A stretch of 64,000 nucleotides of DNA, taken from positions 1 through 64,000 of the forward strand of contig NZ_SRJC01000002.1 in assembly GCF_004684905.1 (NCBI RefSeq), given 5' to 3'. This document shows, piece by piece, positions 43,919-52,489 of the stretch. The notes beneath the pieces were generated by a model. The model did not search any database. It was given only the letters and a program-made list of their open reading frames with translations, and had not been told where the DNA came from. Source of the stretch: Halobacillus salinus. Its GTDB lineage: Bacteria; Bacillota; Bacilli; Bacillales; Halobacillaceae. Within the stretch, counting starts at the first letter, position 1. Each line of letters begins with the position of its first letter. Both the position numbers and the translations under genes were made by a program.

Positions 43919-44569
43919 TTATGCAAAGCCGTTGTCTTTCAAGAAACCCATCGACACATCAGGCTTCGATTGTTCTGATTGTTGCCCTTGTAGAAAGTGG
44001 GCAACATATTTGCCGATCATATCGCACTCGATATTGACGTGATCGCCAGGACCTTTTCCCCCAAGCACAGTATGTTCGACCGTATGAGGAATCAGGGAAA
44101 TCGTCACCTTGTTTTCTTCTACACCGTACACCGTCAAGGAAGTGCCATCCACTGCAATCGAACCCTTATAGACAAAATAATGTATGATATCACCTGGTAA
44201 TTCGATCTCATAATAAATGGCGTTCGACTCTGGTTTTTTTGAAACGATTTTTCCGGTTCCGTCTATATGTCCAGAAACTAGGTGCCCCCCGAAACGTCCG
44301 CCAGCAGACATTGCCCGTTCTAAGTTCACAGGACTCCCCTGACTTAATTCATTGAGCGTGGTCGCGCGGTATGTTTCCGGCATGACGTCGAAACTTACAG
44401 TGTTCTTCGTGTAGTCGGTCACCGTAAGACATACACCGTTTACGGAAATACTGTCCCCGAGCTGAACATCCTCAAGCACTTTCTCTGCATTCAGTTGAAG
44501 CTCAAGCGACTCTGTCTTATTTTTCACCGATTTCAATGATCCTATCTCTTCTACAATGCCAGTAAACAA
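43919..44569 (-). CDS. ribE: Riboflavin synthase alpha chain
   Basis: Dismutates two 6,7-dimethyl-8-ribityllumazine molecules to riboflavin. 216 residues made of two lumazine-binding repeats: the first starts MFTGIVEEIGSL, the second near residue 98 with GHLVSGHIDGTGKIV. Lies between ribD and ribBA with 6-base gaps on both sides. Confidence 0.97.
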   Translation of the reverse strand: MFTGIVEEIGSLKSVKNKTESLELQLNAEKVLEDVQLGDSISVNGVCLTVTDYTKNTVSFDVMPETYRATTLNELSQGSPVNLERAMSAGGRFGGHLVSGHIDGTGKIVSKKPESNAIYYEIELPGDIIHYFVYKGSIAVDGTSLTVYGVEENKVTISLIPHTVEHTVLGGKGPGDHVNIECDMIGKYVAHFLQGQQSEQSKPDVSMGFLKDNGFA

Positions 44570-44575
44570 AAAACC

Positions 44576-45667
44576 TCACCCTTTCTTTCTTGAAACAATC
44601 TTAATGTCCTCACCCATTTGTTCAGTGGAAATGAACTCGAACTGTGCAGCTTCAGACAGCTTCCTAATGCCTTCGCCGCTAACAGGGGTCAGCGCTTCTT
44701 TTCCACCAATCAGTTTAGGTGCCATATAGGTGATCACTTCATCTACTTTACCTGCCCGGACGAATGCATCCGCCACGGTACCGCCACCTTCTACAAGTAA
44801 GGATGTTATGTTCTGCTGCCCTAAGTAGGCAAGAACTTCTTGGACATCCAAAGGTGAATCAGGTTGTTCGATAATCGATACATGTGGGTAGGCTGACAAA
44901 GCTTCTTTCTTATGCTCTTCTACTTCTGAACCAACAAAAATCCAGGTCGGGGCTTCCTGTTGTTGTATAAGTTTAGAAGAAGGTGGTGTTTTAAGATGGG
45001 TATCGAGTACGACTCGCACCGGATGATTGCCACCACCTACTATTCTCGTCGTAAGCGACGGATTATCTTCTAGAACTGTGTTGATTCCAACTAATATTGC
45101 GTCTGACTGATGGCGATATGCATGACCGTCTAAACGCGCCGCTTCTCCGGTAATCCATTGGCTTTCGCCAGATGCGGTAGCAATTTTCCCGTCAAGACTC
45201 ATAGCGGTTTTCAGCCTTACATAAGGCTCTTTCTTCTCTATATAGTGGAAGAAAGTCTCATTCAAAGCATCCGCTTCCTGCTTTAGAACGCCTTCTTGAA
45301 CTTCAAGCCCCTCAGACTTCATCCATTCAACGCCTTTTCCGGCTACTTTCGGGTTCGGGTCATGGGAAGCGATGATTACCCGCTTAATGCCCGCATCGAT
45401 CACGGCTTTTGAGCACGGCGGTGTTTTTCCGTAATGACTGCACGGCTCAAGCGTTACGTAAATCTCTGCACCCTTTGCTTTTTCTCCTGCCATGCTGAGC
45501 GCATGTACTTCTGCGTGCGGTTCACCGGCCTTCAGGTGGACTCCCATGCCGACAATCTGATTATCGCGGACAACAATTGCAGCGACGGCTGGATTCGGAG
45601 AAGTCTGACCTACCGTCTCCTTCGCCATTTGAATAGCCAAAGCCATATAACGTTCCTCTCGATTCAT
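44576..45667 (-). CDS. ribD: Bifunctional riboflavin biosynthesis deaminase/reductase
   Basis: 363 residues from ATG 45667, 7 bases after GGAGG (the GTG at 45673 is too close). The N-terminal deaminase has HAEVHALS and the zinc-binding LEPCSHYGKTPPCSKAVI. The C-terminal reductase has KTAMSLDGKIATASGESQWI and LLVEGGGTVADAF. First gene of the operon and directly controlled by the FMN riboswitch in its leader. Confidence 0.97.
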   Translation of the reverse strand: MNREERYMALAIQMAKETVGQTSPNPAVAAIVVRDNQIVGMGVHLKAGEPHAEVHALSMAGEKAKGAEIYVTLEPCSHYGKTPPCSKAVIDAGIKRVIIASHDPNPKVAGKGVEWMKSEGLEVQEGVLKQEADALNETFFHYIEKKEPYVRLKTAMSLDGKIATASGESQWITGEAARLDGHAYRHQSDAILVGINTVLEDNPSLTTRIVGGGNHPVRVVLDTHLKTPPSSKLIQQQEAPTWIFVGSEVEEHKKEALSAYPHVSIIEQPDSPLDVQEVLAYLGQQNITSLLVEGGGTVADAFVRAGKVDEVITYMAPKLIGGKEALTPVSGEGIRKLSEAAQFEFISTEQMGEDIKIVSRKKG

Positions 45668-45689
45668 CTTCACCCCTCCTTTTTATCCA

Positions 45690-45728
45690 AAATAAAAGAC
45701 CCTGAAGAAGACATACTTCTCCAGGGTC
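45690..45728 (-). terminator. Riboswitch-controlled terminator upstream of ribD
   Basis: A 13-bp stem GACCCTGGAGAAG / CTTCTTCAGGGTC with one G-U pair and a 5-base loop (45698-45728), followed by TTTTATTTT. It lies between the FMN aptamer and ribD, the place of the attenuator in B. subtilis. Confidence 0.85.
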
Positions 45729-45799
45729 GTTAACTCAAGCGAATTTTACGTATAGCAAAATAGGACACACGATTTGTGTATCTTTTCCTGCGTCTCGCT

Positions 45800-45950
45800 A
45801 TCCTTCTCCCATCCAGACTTTCACTGTCGGCTTTGGAATGTGCACCAAATCAGGGGGAAACGTGCTTCACACTGCTTCCCCGTCGCGGGCTCGGAACAAT
45901 TTGTTCATTACCGCCGGCTGGGATTTTCACCCGACCCCGAAGGACTCTTT
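45800..45950 (-). ncRNA. FMN riboswitch (RFN element)
   Basis: On the minus strand all conserved blocks are present in order: TTCGGGGTCGGGTGAAAATC, CCGGCGGTAAT, GAGCCCGCGA, a variable stem, GCCGACAGTGAAAGTCTGGA and GGGAGAAGGAT. FMN binding should favour the downstream terminator and switch off ribDEBAH. Confidence 0.97.
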
Positions 45951-46080
45951 ATTCTGTTGATGTATTTTAAATATATATGAAATATGGAAAGTTCGCAATT
46001 CATCCGTTTTTAACTTGCCAATGAATGATGCTGTCGATCCCTCGAGCGCGTCTACTCCTTCCATGGAGAATTTTCATTGA

Positions 46081-46341
46081 TTACAATTTATCTAAAACTA
46101 AAACCCCGAACTGCTCTGTAAAACGGAACGGTCCTAAGAATCGTTCTACCTTCTCTCTTTCGAACGAAGAGTGCACTTCAACAACTTGAATACTTCTGTT
46201 TCTCAATTCACCAATCAAACTGGACGTCAACTGTCTTTTCAACTGAAACACAAGCGAACGATCGATCCGTACGGAGTAATACCCATTAACCGCAATCGAA
46301 ATGTCATCGAGAAATAGCGTTCGAAATTCCAACAGGGACAC
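46081..46341 (-). CDS. Hypothetical protein, 86 residues
   Basis: Frame with AAGGAG upstream (spacing to the GTG start is short; a TTG ten bases further is an alternative). The product looks like a small alpha/beta protein: FRTLFLDDISIAVNGYY, RIDRSLVFQLKRQL and RFTEQFGVLVLDKL. No membrane segment. It lies alone between the FMN leader and the glucosidase region. Family not recognised; may not be a real gene. Confidence 0.45.
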   Translation of the reverse strand: MSLLEFRTLFLDDISIAVNGYYSVRIDRSLVFQLKRQLTSSLIGELRNRSIQVVEVHSSFEREKVERFLGPFRFTEQFGVLVLDKL

Positions 46342-46752
46342 CTCTCCTTATTGATTTATCTTCTTTTAAAGGAAAATAGTAGCATGTTTAGTACAAGTAT
46401 ACAACTTGTCCTACTGCTCTCTTTTCTCAAAAATAAAGACAGAACGTCGCCCTTTTCCCAATTAAACTATGTCTTACAAAATCAGGGTGTTTGAAAACGT
46501 AAGTAGTAGCTTCCTACTGTCACAACAAGCTTTCCGCCGAGCTCTCGATGACATTTTTGGATACTGGATGAGTGCTAAGTGATCGAAAGTAAATTTAATC
46601 ACTTGGGAAAGTACTTGTTAAATGGAGCCTGTTAGTCCGGTTCATCCCCCTCCTATTTCCCAGGTTGTCTATTAGCTTCGCTGCTTTTCGAAAAGAACCC
46701 GTCTCACCTATTGTCAAAACGGCATAAATCGTTTAGTATTAAAATGCTTGTA

Positions 46753-46766
46753 AGAAAACGCTTGCA
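46753..46766 (+). promoter_or_regulatory. Candidate cre (CcpA) site upstream of alpha-glucosidase
   Basis: AGAAAACGCTTGCA matches TGWAANCGNTNWCA at 12 of 14 positions, including the central CG. Carbon catabolite control of an alpha-glucosidase is expected. Confidence 0.45.
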
Positions 46767-46829
46767 CAATACAGGATTTTCACCTCTTTTATCGAATAGT
46801 TATTTAAGGGGTTTTTCTTTTAACTTACT

Positions 46830-46845
46830 ATGCAACCGTTTGCAT
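46830..46845 (+). promoter_or_regulatory. Candidate LacI-family operator at the alpha-glucosidase promoter
   Basis: ATGCAACCGTTTGCAT is a near-perfect palindrome centred on CG, typical of LacI/GalR operators (MalR-like or CcpA). It lies about 50 bases upstream of the start and overlaps the likely -35 region (TTGCAT). Confidence 0.55.
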
Positions 46846-46895
46846 CAATATAAAAATGTATAAATACAATTACACTATAGAAAGTAGGAATGAGC

Positions 46896-48557
46896 ATGGA
46901 GAGAGTTTGGTGGAAAGAAGCAGTCGGCTACCAAGTCTACCCTCGTAGTTTTCAAGATTCAAATGGAGATGGGATCGGTGACCTGCAAGGCATGATCGAT
47001 CGCTTGGATTACTTGAAAGACTTAGGAATAGATTTCATTTGGATCTGCCCTATGTATAAGTCTCCTAAAGATGATAACGGGTACGACATATCGGACTATC
47101 AAGACATTTTAGAAGAATTCGGAACGATGGAAGATTTCGACCGTTTGCTTGAAGAAGTTCATAAGCGTGATATGAAACTGATCATCGATCTCGTTCTGAA
47201 CCATACGAGTGATGAGCACCCATGGTTTATTGAATCCAGACAGTCCAAAGATAACCCGAAGCGCGACTGGTACATTTGGCGTGACGGGAAGGATGGCAAG
47301 GAGCCGAATAACTGGGAAAGTATTTTCGAAGGTTCTGCGTGGGAATATGATGAGAAAACCGATCAATATTACTTACACGTGTTCTCTACGAAGCAGCCAG
47401 ACTTGAACTGGGAGAACCCTGAAGTCCGCGAAGTGCTGTATGATACGGTGAATTGGTGGCTCGATAAAGGGATTGACGGTTTCCGCATCGATGCGATCAG
47501 CCACATCAAAAAACGCCCCGACTTACCAGATATGCCTAACCCGAACAATGAGGAATACGTGTCCTCTTTCGATATGCACATGAACCAGGAGGGCATTCAT
47601 GAATTCTTGCAAGAATTCAAAGATCGTACGTACAGCAATTACGACGTCATGACGGTCGGGGAAGCGAATGGTGTCAGCGCTGATGAAGCGGACCTTTGGG
47701 TCGGAGATAATGGAAAGATGGACATGGTCTTCCAATTCGAGCACTTAGACCTTTGGGATAACGATGGCGATAAACAGCTTGATATCGTCGGTTTGAAGCA
47801 AGCATTGACGCGTTGGCAGAAGGCTCTTGAAGGTGATGGATGGAATGCCTTGTTTGTTGAGAACCACGACAAAGCACGTGTCGTATCCACTTGGGGCAAT
47901 GACGAGGAGTACTGGAAAGAAAGCGCCAAAGCGATTGGTGCGATGTACTTCTTCATGCAAGGTACACCATTCATTTATCAAGGCCAGGAAATCGGGATGA
48001 CAAACGTCGCCTTCCCTTCCATTGAAGATTATGACGATGTAGCGGCGAAAAACCTTTATAAGAATAAAAAAGCACAAGGTATGGAACATGATGAGATCAT
48101 GGAGATCCTTTGGAACACTTCCCGTGATAACAGCCGCACACCGATGCAGTGGAGCAGTGAAGAGAATGCTGGCTTCACGACCGGTTCTCCGTGGATGAAA
48201 GTGAACCCGAATTTCCCTCAGGTGAATGTTGCCGACCAATGGGAAGAAGACGACTCGATTCTCAGCTTTTATCGTGAGATGATCCGTTTGAAGAAAGAGA
48301 ACGACATCTTCACTTATGGCACTTATGATTTGTTGTTAGAAGATGACATGCAAATCTACGCTTATACGCGCACCCTCGGTGATCAAGTCGCGCTTGTAGT
48401 GACGAACTTAACAGGAGAAGAAGCTGACTTCCAATCAGGGCTTATGTTTTCGAGTGAACAACTGATTTTGAGCAACTATACCGCGGAAGAGCATGATGTT
48501 GTTTCTTCTCTTCCACTGAAGCCGTTCGAAGCACGTGTTTATTTGATAGAAAAGTAG
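46896..48557 (+). CDS. GH13 alpha-glucosidase (oligo-1,6-glucosidase / maltase type)
   Basis: About 553 residues, cytoplasmic, without signal peptide. GH13 catalytic residues are visible: nucleophile Asp in GFRIDAISHI (about 199), acid/base Glu in MTVGEANGV (about 256) and transition-state Asp in FVENHDKARVVS (about 325). VYPRSFQDSNGDGIGDLQG is the subfamily 31 opening. The residue after the nucleophile is Ala, as in alpha-1,4-active enzymes, whereas oligo-1,6-glucosidases usually have Val; this favours maltase-like specificity. ATG 46896 is better spaced from AGGA than ATG 46890. No sugar transporter is adjacent. Confidence 0.93.
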   Translation: MERVWWKEAVGYQVYPRSFQDSNGDGIGDLQGMIDRLDYLKDLGIDFIWICPMYKSPKDDNGYDISDYQDILEEFGTMEDFDRLLEEVHKRDMKLIIDLVLNHTSDEHPWFIESRQSKDNPKRDWYIWRDGKDGKEPNNWESIFEGSAWEYDEKTDQYYLHVFSTKQPDLNWENPEVREVLYDTVNWWLDKGIDGFRIDAISHIKKRPDLPDMPNPNNEEYVSSFDMHMNQEGIHEFLQEFKDRTYSNYDVMTVGEANGVSADEADLWVGDNGKMDMVFQFEHLDLWDNDGDKQLDIVGLKQALTRWQKALEGDGWNALFVENHDKARVVSTWGNDEEYWKESAKAIGAMYFFMQGTPFIYQGQEIGMTNVAFPSIEDYDDVAAKNLYKNKKAQGMEHDEIMEILWNTSRDNSRTPMQWSSEENAGFTTGSPWMKVNPNFPQVNVADQWEEDDSILSFYREMIRLKKENDIFTYGTYDLLLEDDMQIYAYTRTLGDQVALVVTNLTGEEADFQSGLMFSSEQLILSNYTAEEHDVVSSLPLKPFEARVYLIEK

Positions 48558-48676
48558 GTTAGGGCACTTTGTTCAGGCGTTAGGGCACTTTCGATTGGAG
48601 TTAGGACACTTTGCAGTCACGTTAGGGTACTATCCAATCAAGTTGCGGCACTTTCGCCGGGCATCAGGACACAATC
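48555..48676. repeat. 21-bp tandem repeat, CACTTT type, second locus
   Basis: Units beginning at 48563, 48584, 48605, 48626, 48647 and 48668 have an exact 21-base period with consensus G(G/A)CACTTT, about 7 variable bases, then CGTTAG. The first partial unit overlaps the glucosidase stop codon. The consensus is that of the array at 17125-17250. Confidence 0.87.
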
Positions 48677-48686
48677 AACCTTATAT

Positions 48687-48719
48687 AAAAAGCTCCTCAC
48701 ATAAGTGGGGAGCTTTTTT
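48687..48719. terminator. Bidirectional terminator between glucosidase and OsmC genes
   Basis: Stem AAAAAGCTCCTCAC / GTGGGGAGCTTTTT with one G-T pair and a 4-base loop; T tracts on both strands. Confidence 0.85.
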
Positions 48720-48721
48720 CG

Positions 48722-49171
48722 TTAGGATGTAACTGATGTGTCTGGCTGCAGTTCTAATTCTACGTTTCCTTCTATAGCCCTTGAGATCATGCAGCTCTTT
48801 TCCGCTTTTTCAACAAGACGGTTCAGCTGACGAAGGTGTCTTTCTGTTGCGCCTGCTTTCAGCACGACACGTGGTTTGTGAATGATCTTCTTATAAGTGA
48901 TGACACCATCCGTCACGTCGACAACGCCTTCGGAGTCCATATCCATCTCGTGAAGCGGCAGATCCGCTCGTTCAATCATAGCAGCAAGACTGATGATGTA
49001 ACACGTAGCCGCTGCTCCGAGAAGCATTTCGTCTGGATTGGTGCCGACATCCGGCCCATCCATCTCTTTCGGAATGGAGACCTTCGTTTTAAGTTTATCC
49101 GATTCGATATAGCCGACGTTATTTCTTCCGCCCGGCCAATCAGCTTTTAAATGAAAGTGGTGCAAAGTCAT
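48722..49171 (-). CDS. OsmC family peroxidase/redox protein
   Basis: 149 residues from ATG 49171 (GAGGAG upstream; the longer frame to 49195 has none). The OsmC fold shows GTNPDEMLLGAAATCYIISLAAM with the first reactive Cys and EKSCMISRAIEGN with the second. OsmC/Ohr proteins reduce organic hydroperoxides through a cysteine pair; the SCMISRAI pattern is of the OsmC/YhfA-like branch rather than Ohr. Single gene. Confidence 0.91.
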   Translation of the reverse strand: MTLHHFHLKADWPGGRNNVGYIESDKLKTKVSIPKEMDGPDVGTNPDEMLLGAAATCYIISLAAMIERADLPLHEMDMDSEGVVDVTDGVITYKKIIHKPRVVLKAGATERHLRQLNRLVEKAEKSCMISRAIEGNVELELQPDTSVTS

Positions 49172-49290
49172 GATTATCACTCCTCTATTTTTCATTGTAA
49201 TCTCTCATAGGAAGAGAAGGAAGTATTCTGCTGAAAAAAGGAGATTAGATGGAAGAAGACGAATAAGTACGAGGAAAAGGAGTGAAGGTA

Positions 49291-50196
49291 ATGAAGGTAT
49301 TGTCACGAGAGAGATATCAAGAAGCAAGACGTTTCATCCAATCCCACGGGCGGGATTTAGAAGCAGCTGTACTCACGGAAGATGCATATGGGATCATTCA
49401 AGCACTTGCCCCCTATCAGAATGAGGACGGTGGATTCGGGAACGGACTTGAATCAGATATCAGACTCCCCCACTCTTCCGCTATAGCGACTTCTGTTGCC
49501 TTGCAACACTTGAAAGAGATCGATACATACGACCAGGCAGATACGATGATTCAAAAAGCCGTCGTGTATCTTGAGAGAACATTCGACCAACAGCGACAAG
49601 GATGGTTTGCTGTTCCACCCGAGGTGAATGATTATCCACATGCATTCTGGTGGTCTGTCCATGAAAACGGCCAGTCCTGGATCGATGCAAACTGGGGTAA
49701 CCCCTCTGCGGAGTTGATCGGGTATTTACTCCGGTACCGTACTTATACGGAATCCCTTCCTGTCGACCAGCTGATTGATCAAGCAATTGGCCACTTCCTT
49801 TCGTTGGAAGCTTTTGAATCGGAACATGAGCTGTATTGCTACCGCAGGTTATTCACGATGCACCCGGAATTATACTCAGAACCTTGCCGAAACCAAATGA
49901 AACGCGCTGTAGAACAGGTCATAGTTCGCAACGAGGAACAGTGGAAGAATTACGTGCCCTTTCCGTTGAAGTTCAAGCCGGCTCCACAAAGCCTCGATGT
50001 CGGTCTTACTGATCAAGATGTGCAACAGAACCTCGATTACTTTGTTGATGCATTAGAGAAAGAAACTCATATCACGCCTCCTTGGACATGGCAAAGAGAC
50101 GAAGATGCCTGGCCTAAGGCCAAAGAAGAATGGCAAGGCGTTCTCACCTTAGAAGTTCTTACGTATTTACGCAACTTCCATCGAATCCAGTCGTGA
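49291..50196 (+). CDS. Putative alpha/alpha-toroid (prenyltransferase/cyclase-fold) protein
   Basis: 301 residues from ATG 49291, with AAAAGGAGTGAAG upstream. The N-terminal repeat APYQNEDGGFGNGLESDIR carries the QNEDGGFG-type QW-like motif of alpha-alpha6 barrels (squalene cyclase/prenyltransferase fold), with repeated helices such as SSAIATSVALQHLKEI and PSAELIGYLLRYR. The acidic DxDD or zinc motifs of true cyclases are not seen. Function unknown. Confidence 0.82.
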   Translation: MKVLSRERYQEARRFIQSHGRDLEAAVLTEDAYGIIQALAPYQNEDGGFGNGLESDIRLPHSSAIATSVALQHLKEIDTYDQADTMIQKAVVYLERTFDQQRQGWFAVPPEVNDYPHAFWWSVHENGQSWIDANWGNPSAELIGYLLRYRTYTESLPVDQLIDQAIGHFLSLEAFESEHELYCYRRLFTMHPELYSEPCRNQMKRAVEQVIVRNEEQWKNYVPFPLKFKPAPQSLDVGLTDQDVQQNLDYFVDALEKETHITPPWTWQRDEDAWPKAKEEWQGVLTLEVLTYLRNFHRIQS

Positions 50197-50219
50197 TGCC
50201 CAAGGCATCACGACTTTTT
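50190..50219 (+). terminator. Terminator between convergent genes at 50.2 kb
   Basis: An 11-bp perfect stem GTCGTGATGCC / GGCATCACGAC with a 3-base loop and TTTTT. It covers the stop codon of the toroid-protein gene. Confidence 0.85.
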
Positions 50220-50657
50220 CATTCTGATAAACGGAAAGATACTTCCATTCGTCGGCTGCATGAATTCTTCGACATATACAAATCCGACTTTTTCGTAAAC
50301 CTTTATCGCTCGTTCATTAAACTGGGCCACGGACAACGTGAACATAGACGGAGCATATTCCTTCTCAGCAAACTGCAATCCTCGTTCGATGAACTCCCTC
50401 CCCCGTCCTTTACCAGTCCATTCGGGGTGCATACCAAGTCCGACGTCAATCCCCTCTCCAGTAGGAGTAAAAGTGAAGAACCCAATCAACTCATCCTCTT
50501 GATAAACGCTGTATGTATGAGGATTCCGGTCTTCTTCTGAAATGAATTCTTCATAATCTTCTGCGTCCGCCGTTATATCATAAAAGCTGTATGGCTCCGG
50601 GTAAGACCATTGTGCGATCATTTCTGCTTCTTCTTGAGTAATGGGCTGAAGCTTCAA
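50208..50657 (-). CDS. GNAT family N-acetyltransferase
   Basis: 149 residues from TTG 50657. AAGGAGG lies 7 bases upstream, and the start overlaps the stop of the preceding membrane gene as TTGA; the frame is open further to 50723 but without support. The domain has DELIGFFTFTPTGEGIDVGLGM, the acetyl-CoA loop PEWTGKGRGREFIERGL and NERAIKVYEKVGFVYVEEF. Close to RimI/YokL-like acetyltransferases; substrate unknown. Confidence 0.9.
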   Translation of the reverse strand: MKLQPITQEEAEMIAQWSYPEPYSFYDITADAEDYEEFISEEDRNPHTYSVYQEDELIGFFTFTPTGEGIDVGLGMHPEWTGKGRGREFIERGLQFAEKEYAPSMFTLSVAQFNERAIKVYEKVGFVYVEEFMQPTNGSIFPFIRMKKS

Positions 50658-51271
50658 TCCGCTTCCTCCTTCTTCATTAGAATGTAGGATAGTAATCCAA
50701 TAACCGGAATCAGGCCGAGCCAATGACGATTATTAGATCGGTTTTGCTTGCTCTCTCTCCAGAATATCACATATATGGATAGCAAGGTCAGAACGACAAA
50801 ATCAACCGTCATGATATGGACGAATTGAGACACTTGGAAAGCTTGGGTGTATAGCGCGGCGCTCCCCTGGATCATGCCGTAAATCATCAACGCTATCGTC
50901 CCAGCAAATAGAAGGGACTTCAGACCAATGGATTGTAAAAACTTCAGGAACACGCGTGGAGTTCGCACCTTCCTCACCGAATTTCCGGAAGAGATAAAGA
51001 AATACGGAATCAGAGCAAAGGCTCCCAGCATGAATGACCCTATAACAAACGGCCAGGCCGGAACTCGACTGTCATCTTCACTCAGTAAAACGACGGCGAA
51101 GGCAGCTGGGTAAATCCCCAATAGGCTGAAGACCGTAAGCAGCAAGGGGTCAGGATCATCCATTGTCATCAATTGCTGCAAATACCCTTCATTTCCATCA
51201 GGAGCTAGGAAAACAGCATAGATGATAAATGCAACCCAGCATATAAAGAATAATGCCCGCCGACTTGTCAT
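50654..51271 (-). CDS. Hypothetical polytopic membrane protein
   Basis: 205 residues from ATG 51271, which overlaps the stop of the preceding SE1561-like gene as ATGA. About six hydrophobic segments, with an external acidic loop (LAPDGNEGYLQQLMTMDDPD) after the first and a basic cytoplasmic loop (SSGNSVRKVRTPRVFLKF) in the middle. Not recognised. It forms a three-gene coupled operon with the small protein upstream and the GNAT downstream. Confidence 0.8.
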   Translation of the reverse strand: MTSRRALFFICWVAFIIYAVFLAPDGNEGYLQQLMTMDDPDPLLLTVFSLLGIYPAAFAVVLLSEDDSRVPAWPFVIGSFMLGAFALIPYFFISSGNSVRKVRTPRVFLKFLQSIGLKSLLFAGTIALMIYGMIQGSAALYTQAFQVSQFVHIMTVDFVVLTLLSIYVIFWRESKQNRSNNRHWLGLIPVIGLLSYILMKKEEAD

Positions 51272-51459
51272 GACTGGTCCCAATCCTTCTGGAATCGCTC
51301 CATCTTCATTTGCAGCTGTTGAATCATATCCAGCACGCGGTTGAAGTCTTCCATATCAACGGAGTCTGCATCCATAGTCGAGACGACCTGGTTCAACATT
51401 TGAATACGGTTCTTAATGTAATGAAATTGATCACTTGGATTTTGTGCTGCTTTTCCCAT
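51268..51459 (-). CDS. SE1561 family small protein
   Basis: 63 residues, helical, with heptad-like spacing: FHYIKNRIQMLNQVV, then VDMEDFNRVLDMIQQLQMKMERF. Matches the SE1561 family of small Firmicute proteins with no known function. AGGAGG ribosome site before the ATG. First gene of a coupled group with the membrane protein and GNAT. Confidence 0.82.
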   Translation of the reverse strand: MGKAAQNPSDQFHYIKNRIQMLNQVVSTMDADSVDMEDFNRVLDMIQQLQMKMERFQKDWDQS

Positions 51460-51550
51460 GTGTCATGACCTCCTTTTTTCTATACTTTACCCTTGTTCAT
51501 GAAAACCAAAAACAGAAAAGCCTTTTGGTTTCACTTATATATTGTGAGGC

Positions 51551-51617
51551 GGTGTTGGAGAAACGATTCTCTTGCCCCAGGCCCGCGAGCCTCCTCCCTC
51601 CCTTTCGTTCTTTCTCC
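51551..51617. repeat. Fragment of the dispersed hairpin element
   Basis: Left arm GGTGTTGGAGAAAC (as in R3) followed by CCCCAGGCCCGCGAGCCTCC and then an abrupt TTCTTTCTCCGAC. The middle and most of the right side are missing. Confidence 0.65.
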
Positions 51618-51666
51618 GACATCTTTATCATAATAAGCGTGAAACATCTAAACCTAAATAGAGCAA

Positions 51667-51698
51667 AAAAAGCTGCAGAGTTATTCTGCAGCTTTTGT
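51667..51698 (-). terminator. Terminator of terC
   Basis: A 12-bp perfect stem centred on AGCTGCAGA / TCTGCAGCT with a 5-base loop and A-run on the plus strand; overlaps the terC stop. Confidence 0.82.
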
Positions 51699-52475
51699 TT
51701 CCTTCTTCGGAGATAAGAACCATCCTAGTGCGGCGATGACAACGAGCACGGAATAGAAGAATACTTTCCACAACGCGGAATGAGCGAAATGCTCATCAAT
51801 AACTTGGATGTTCGGGTGTGCCAATGTCGATACGACGAGCTTCACACCTACCCAGCCCACAATGACGAAGGCTGCGACTTCAAGCCCTGGTCGGGACTTC
51901 AACAGGTTGACGAAAACGGTCGCTGCATATCGCATGATGATGATCCCGATCATACCACCGGCAAGAATGACGGCGAATTGACCACCATCAAGGCTCCCTA
52001 CATCAGGAAGTGGTGTTTCAGGCAATGCTACAGCCAAGGCTACTGCGGCAAGAATCGAATCTACAGCAAAAGCAAGGTCTGCTAGTTCAACCTTAAGAAC
52101 TGTTGCCCAGAATCCTTTGCCACGCTCAAACTCTGCATCTTCCGGTACTTCCTCATCATCTTCTTCCTCTTCCTCTTCTTTGCCTCGTTCCCTCCATTTA
52201 TCGACTAAATGCTTAATAGAGATGAACAATAGATAGGCGGCACCTATCGCTTGGACTTGCCATACGTCCACTAGGAACGAGATGATGAACAGAGAACCGA
52301 ATCTAAGTACAAACGCACCGAATAGTCCATAAAATAGAGCCTTTTTACGTTTTTTCGGCGGCAGGTGTTTAACCATGATGGCCAAGACAAGAGCGTTATC
52401 GGCAGCGAGAATCCCTTCCAAACCAACTAGTACAATTAATACCCAACCATACTCGATTAATAATTGCGCATCCAA
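51681..52475 (-). CDS. TerC family integral membrane protein (MeeY/YkoY-like)
   Basis: 264 residues from TTG 52475, placed 8 bases after AAGGAG. The open frame continues to 52529, but that would lie in the riboswitch terminator. About seven membrane segments; conserved acidic GLEGILAADNALVLAIMV and ADLAFAVDSILAAVAL carry the Asp residues of the TerC metal path. A very acidic cytoplasmic loop (EEEEEEDDEE) follows helix 3. With the Mn riboswitch in front, it is probably a manganese exporter that metallates secreted proteins, as proposed for B. subtilis MeeY. Confidence 0.94.
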   Translation of the reverse strand: MDAQLLIEYGWVLIVLVGLEGILAADNALVLAIMVKHLPPKKRKKALFYGLFGAFVLRFGSLFIISFLVDVWQVQAIGAAYLLFISIKHLVDKWRERGKEEEEEEDDEEVPEDAEFERGKGFWATVLKVELADLAFAVDSILAAVALAVALPETPLPDVGSLDGGQFAVILAGGMIGIIIMRYAATVFVNLLKSRPGLEVAAFVIVGWVGVKLVVSTLAHPNIQVIDEHFAHSALWKVFFYSVLVVIAALGWFLSPKKETKAAE

Positions 52476-52489
52476 ATGTAACTCTCCTT

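Larger units (their letters stand above)
46342..46889. other. 548-bp intergenic region upstream of the glucosidase gene
   Basis: 46480-46700 holds degraded sequence with weak likeness to the dispersed element (AAGCTTTCCGCCGAGCTC). 46740-46889 holds two candidate regulatory palindromes and the glucosidase leader. No supported gene. Confidence 0.5.

Noticed and set aside
46480-46700. Another full copy of the dispersed element
   Set aside because: Only a short AAGCTTTCCGCCGAGCTC-like piece is recognisable; no paired arms.
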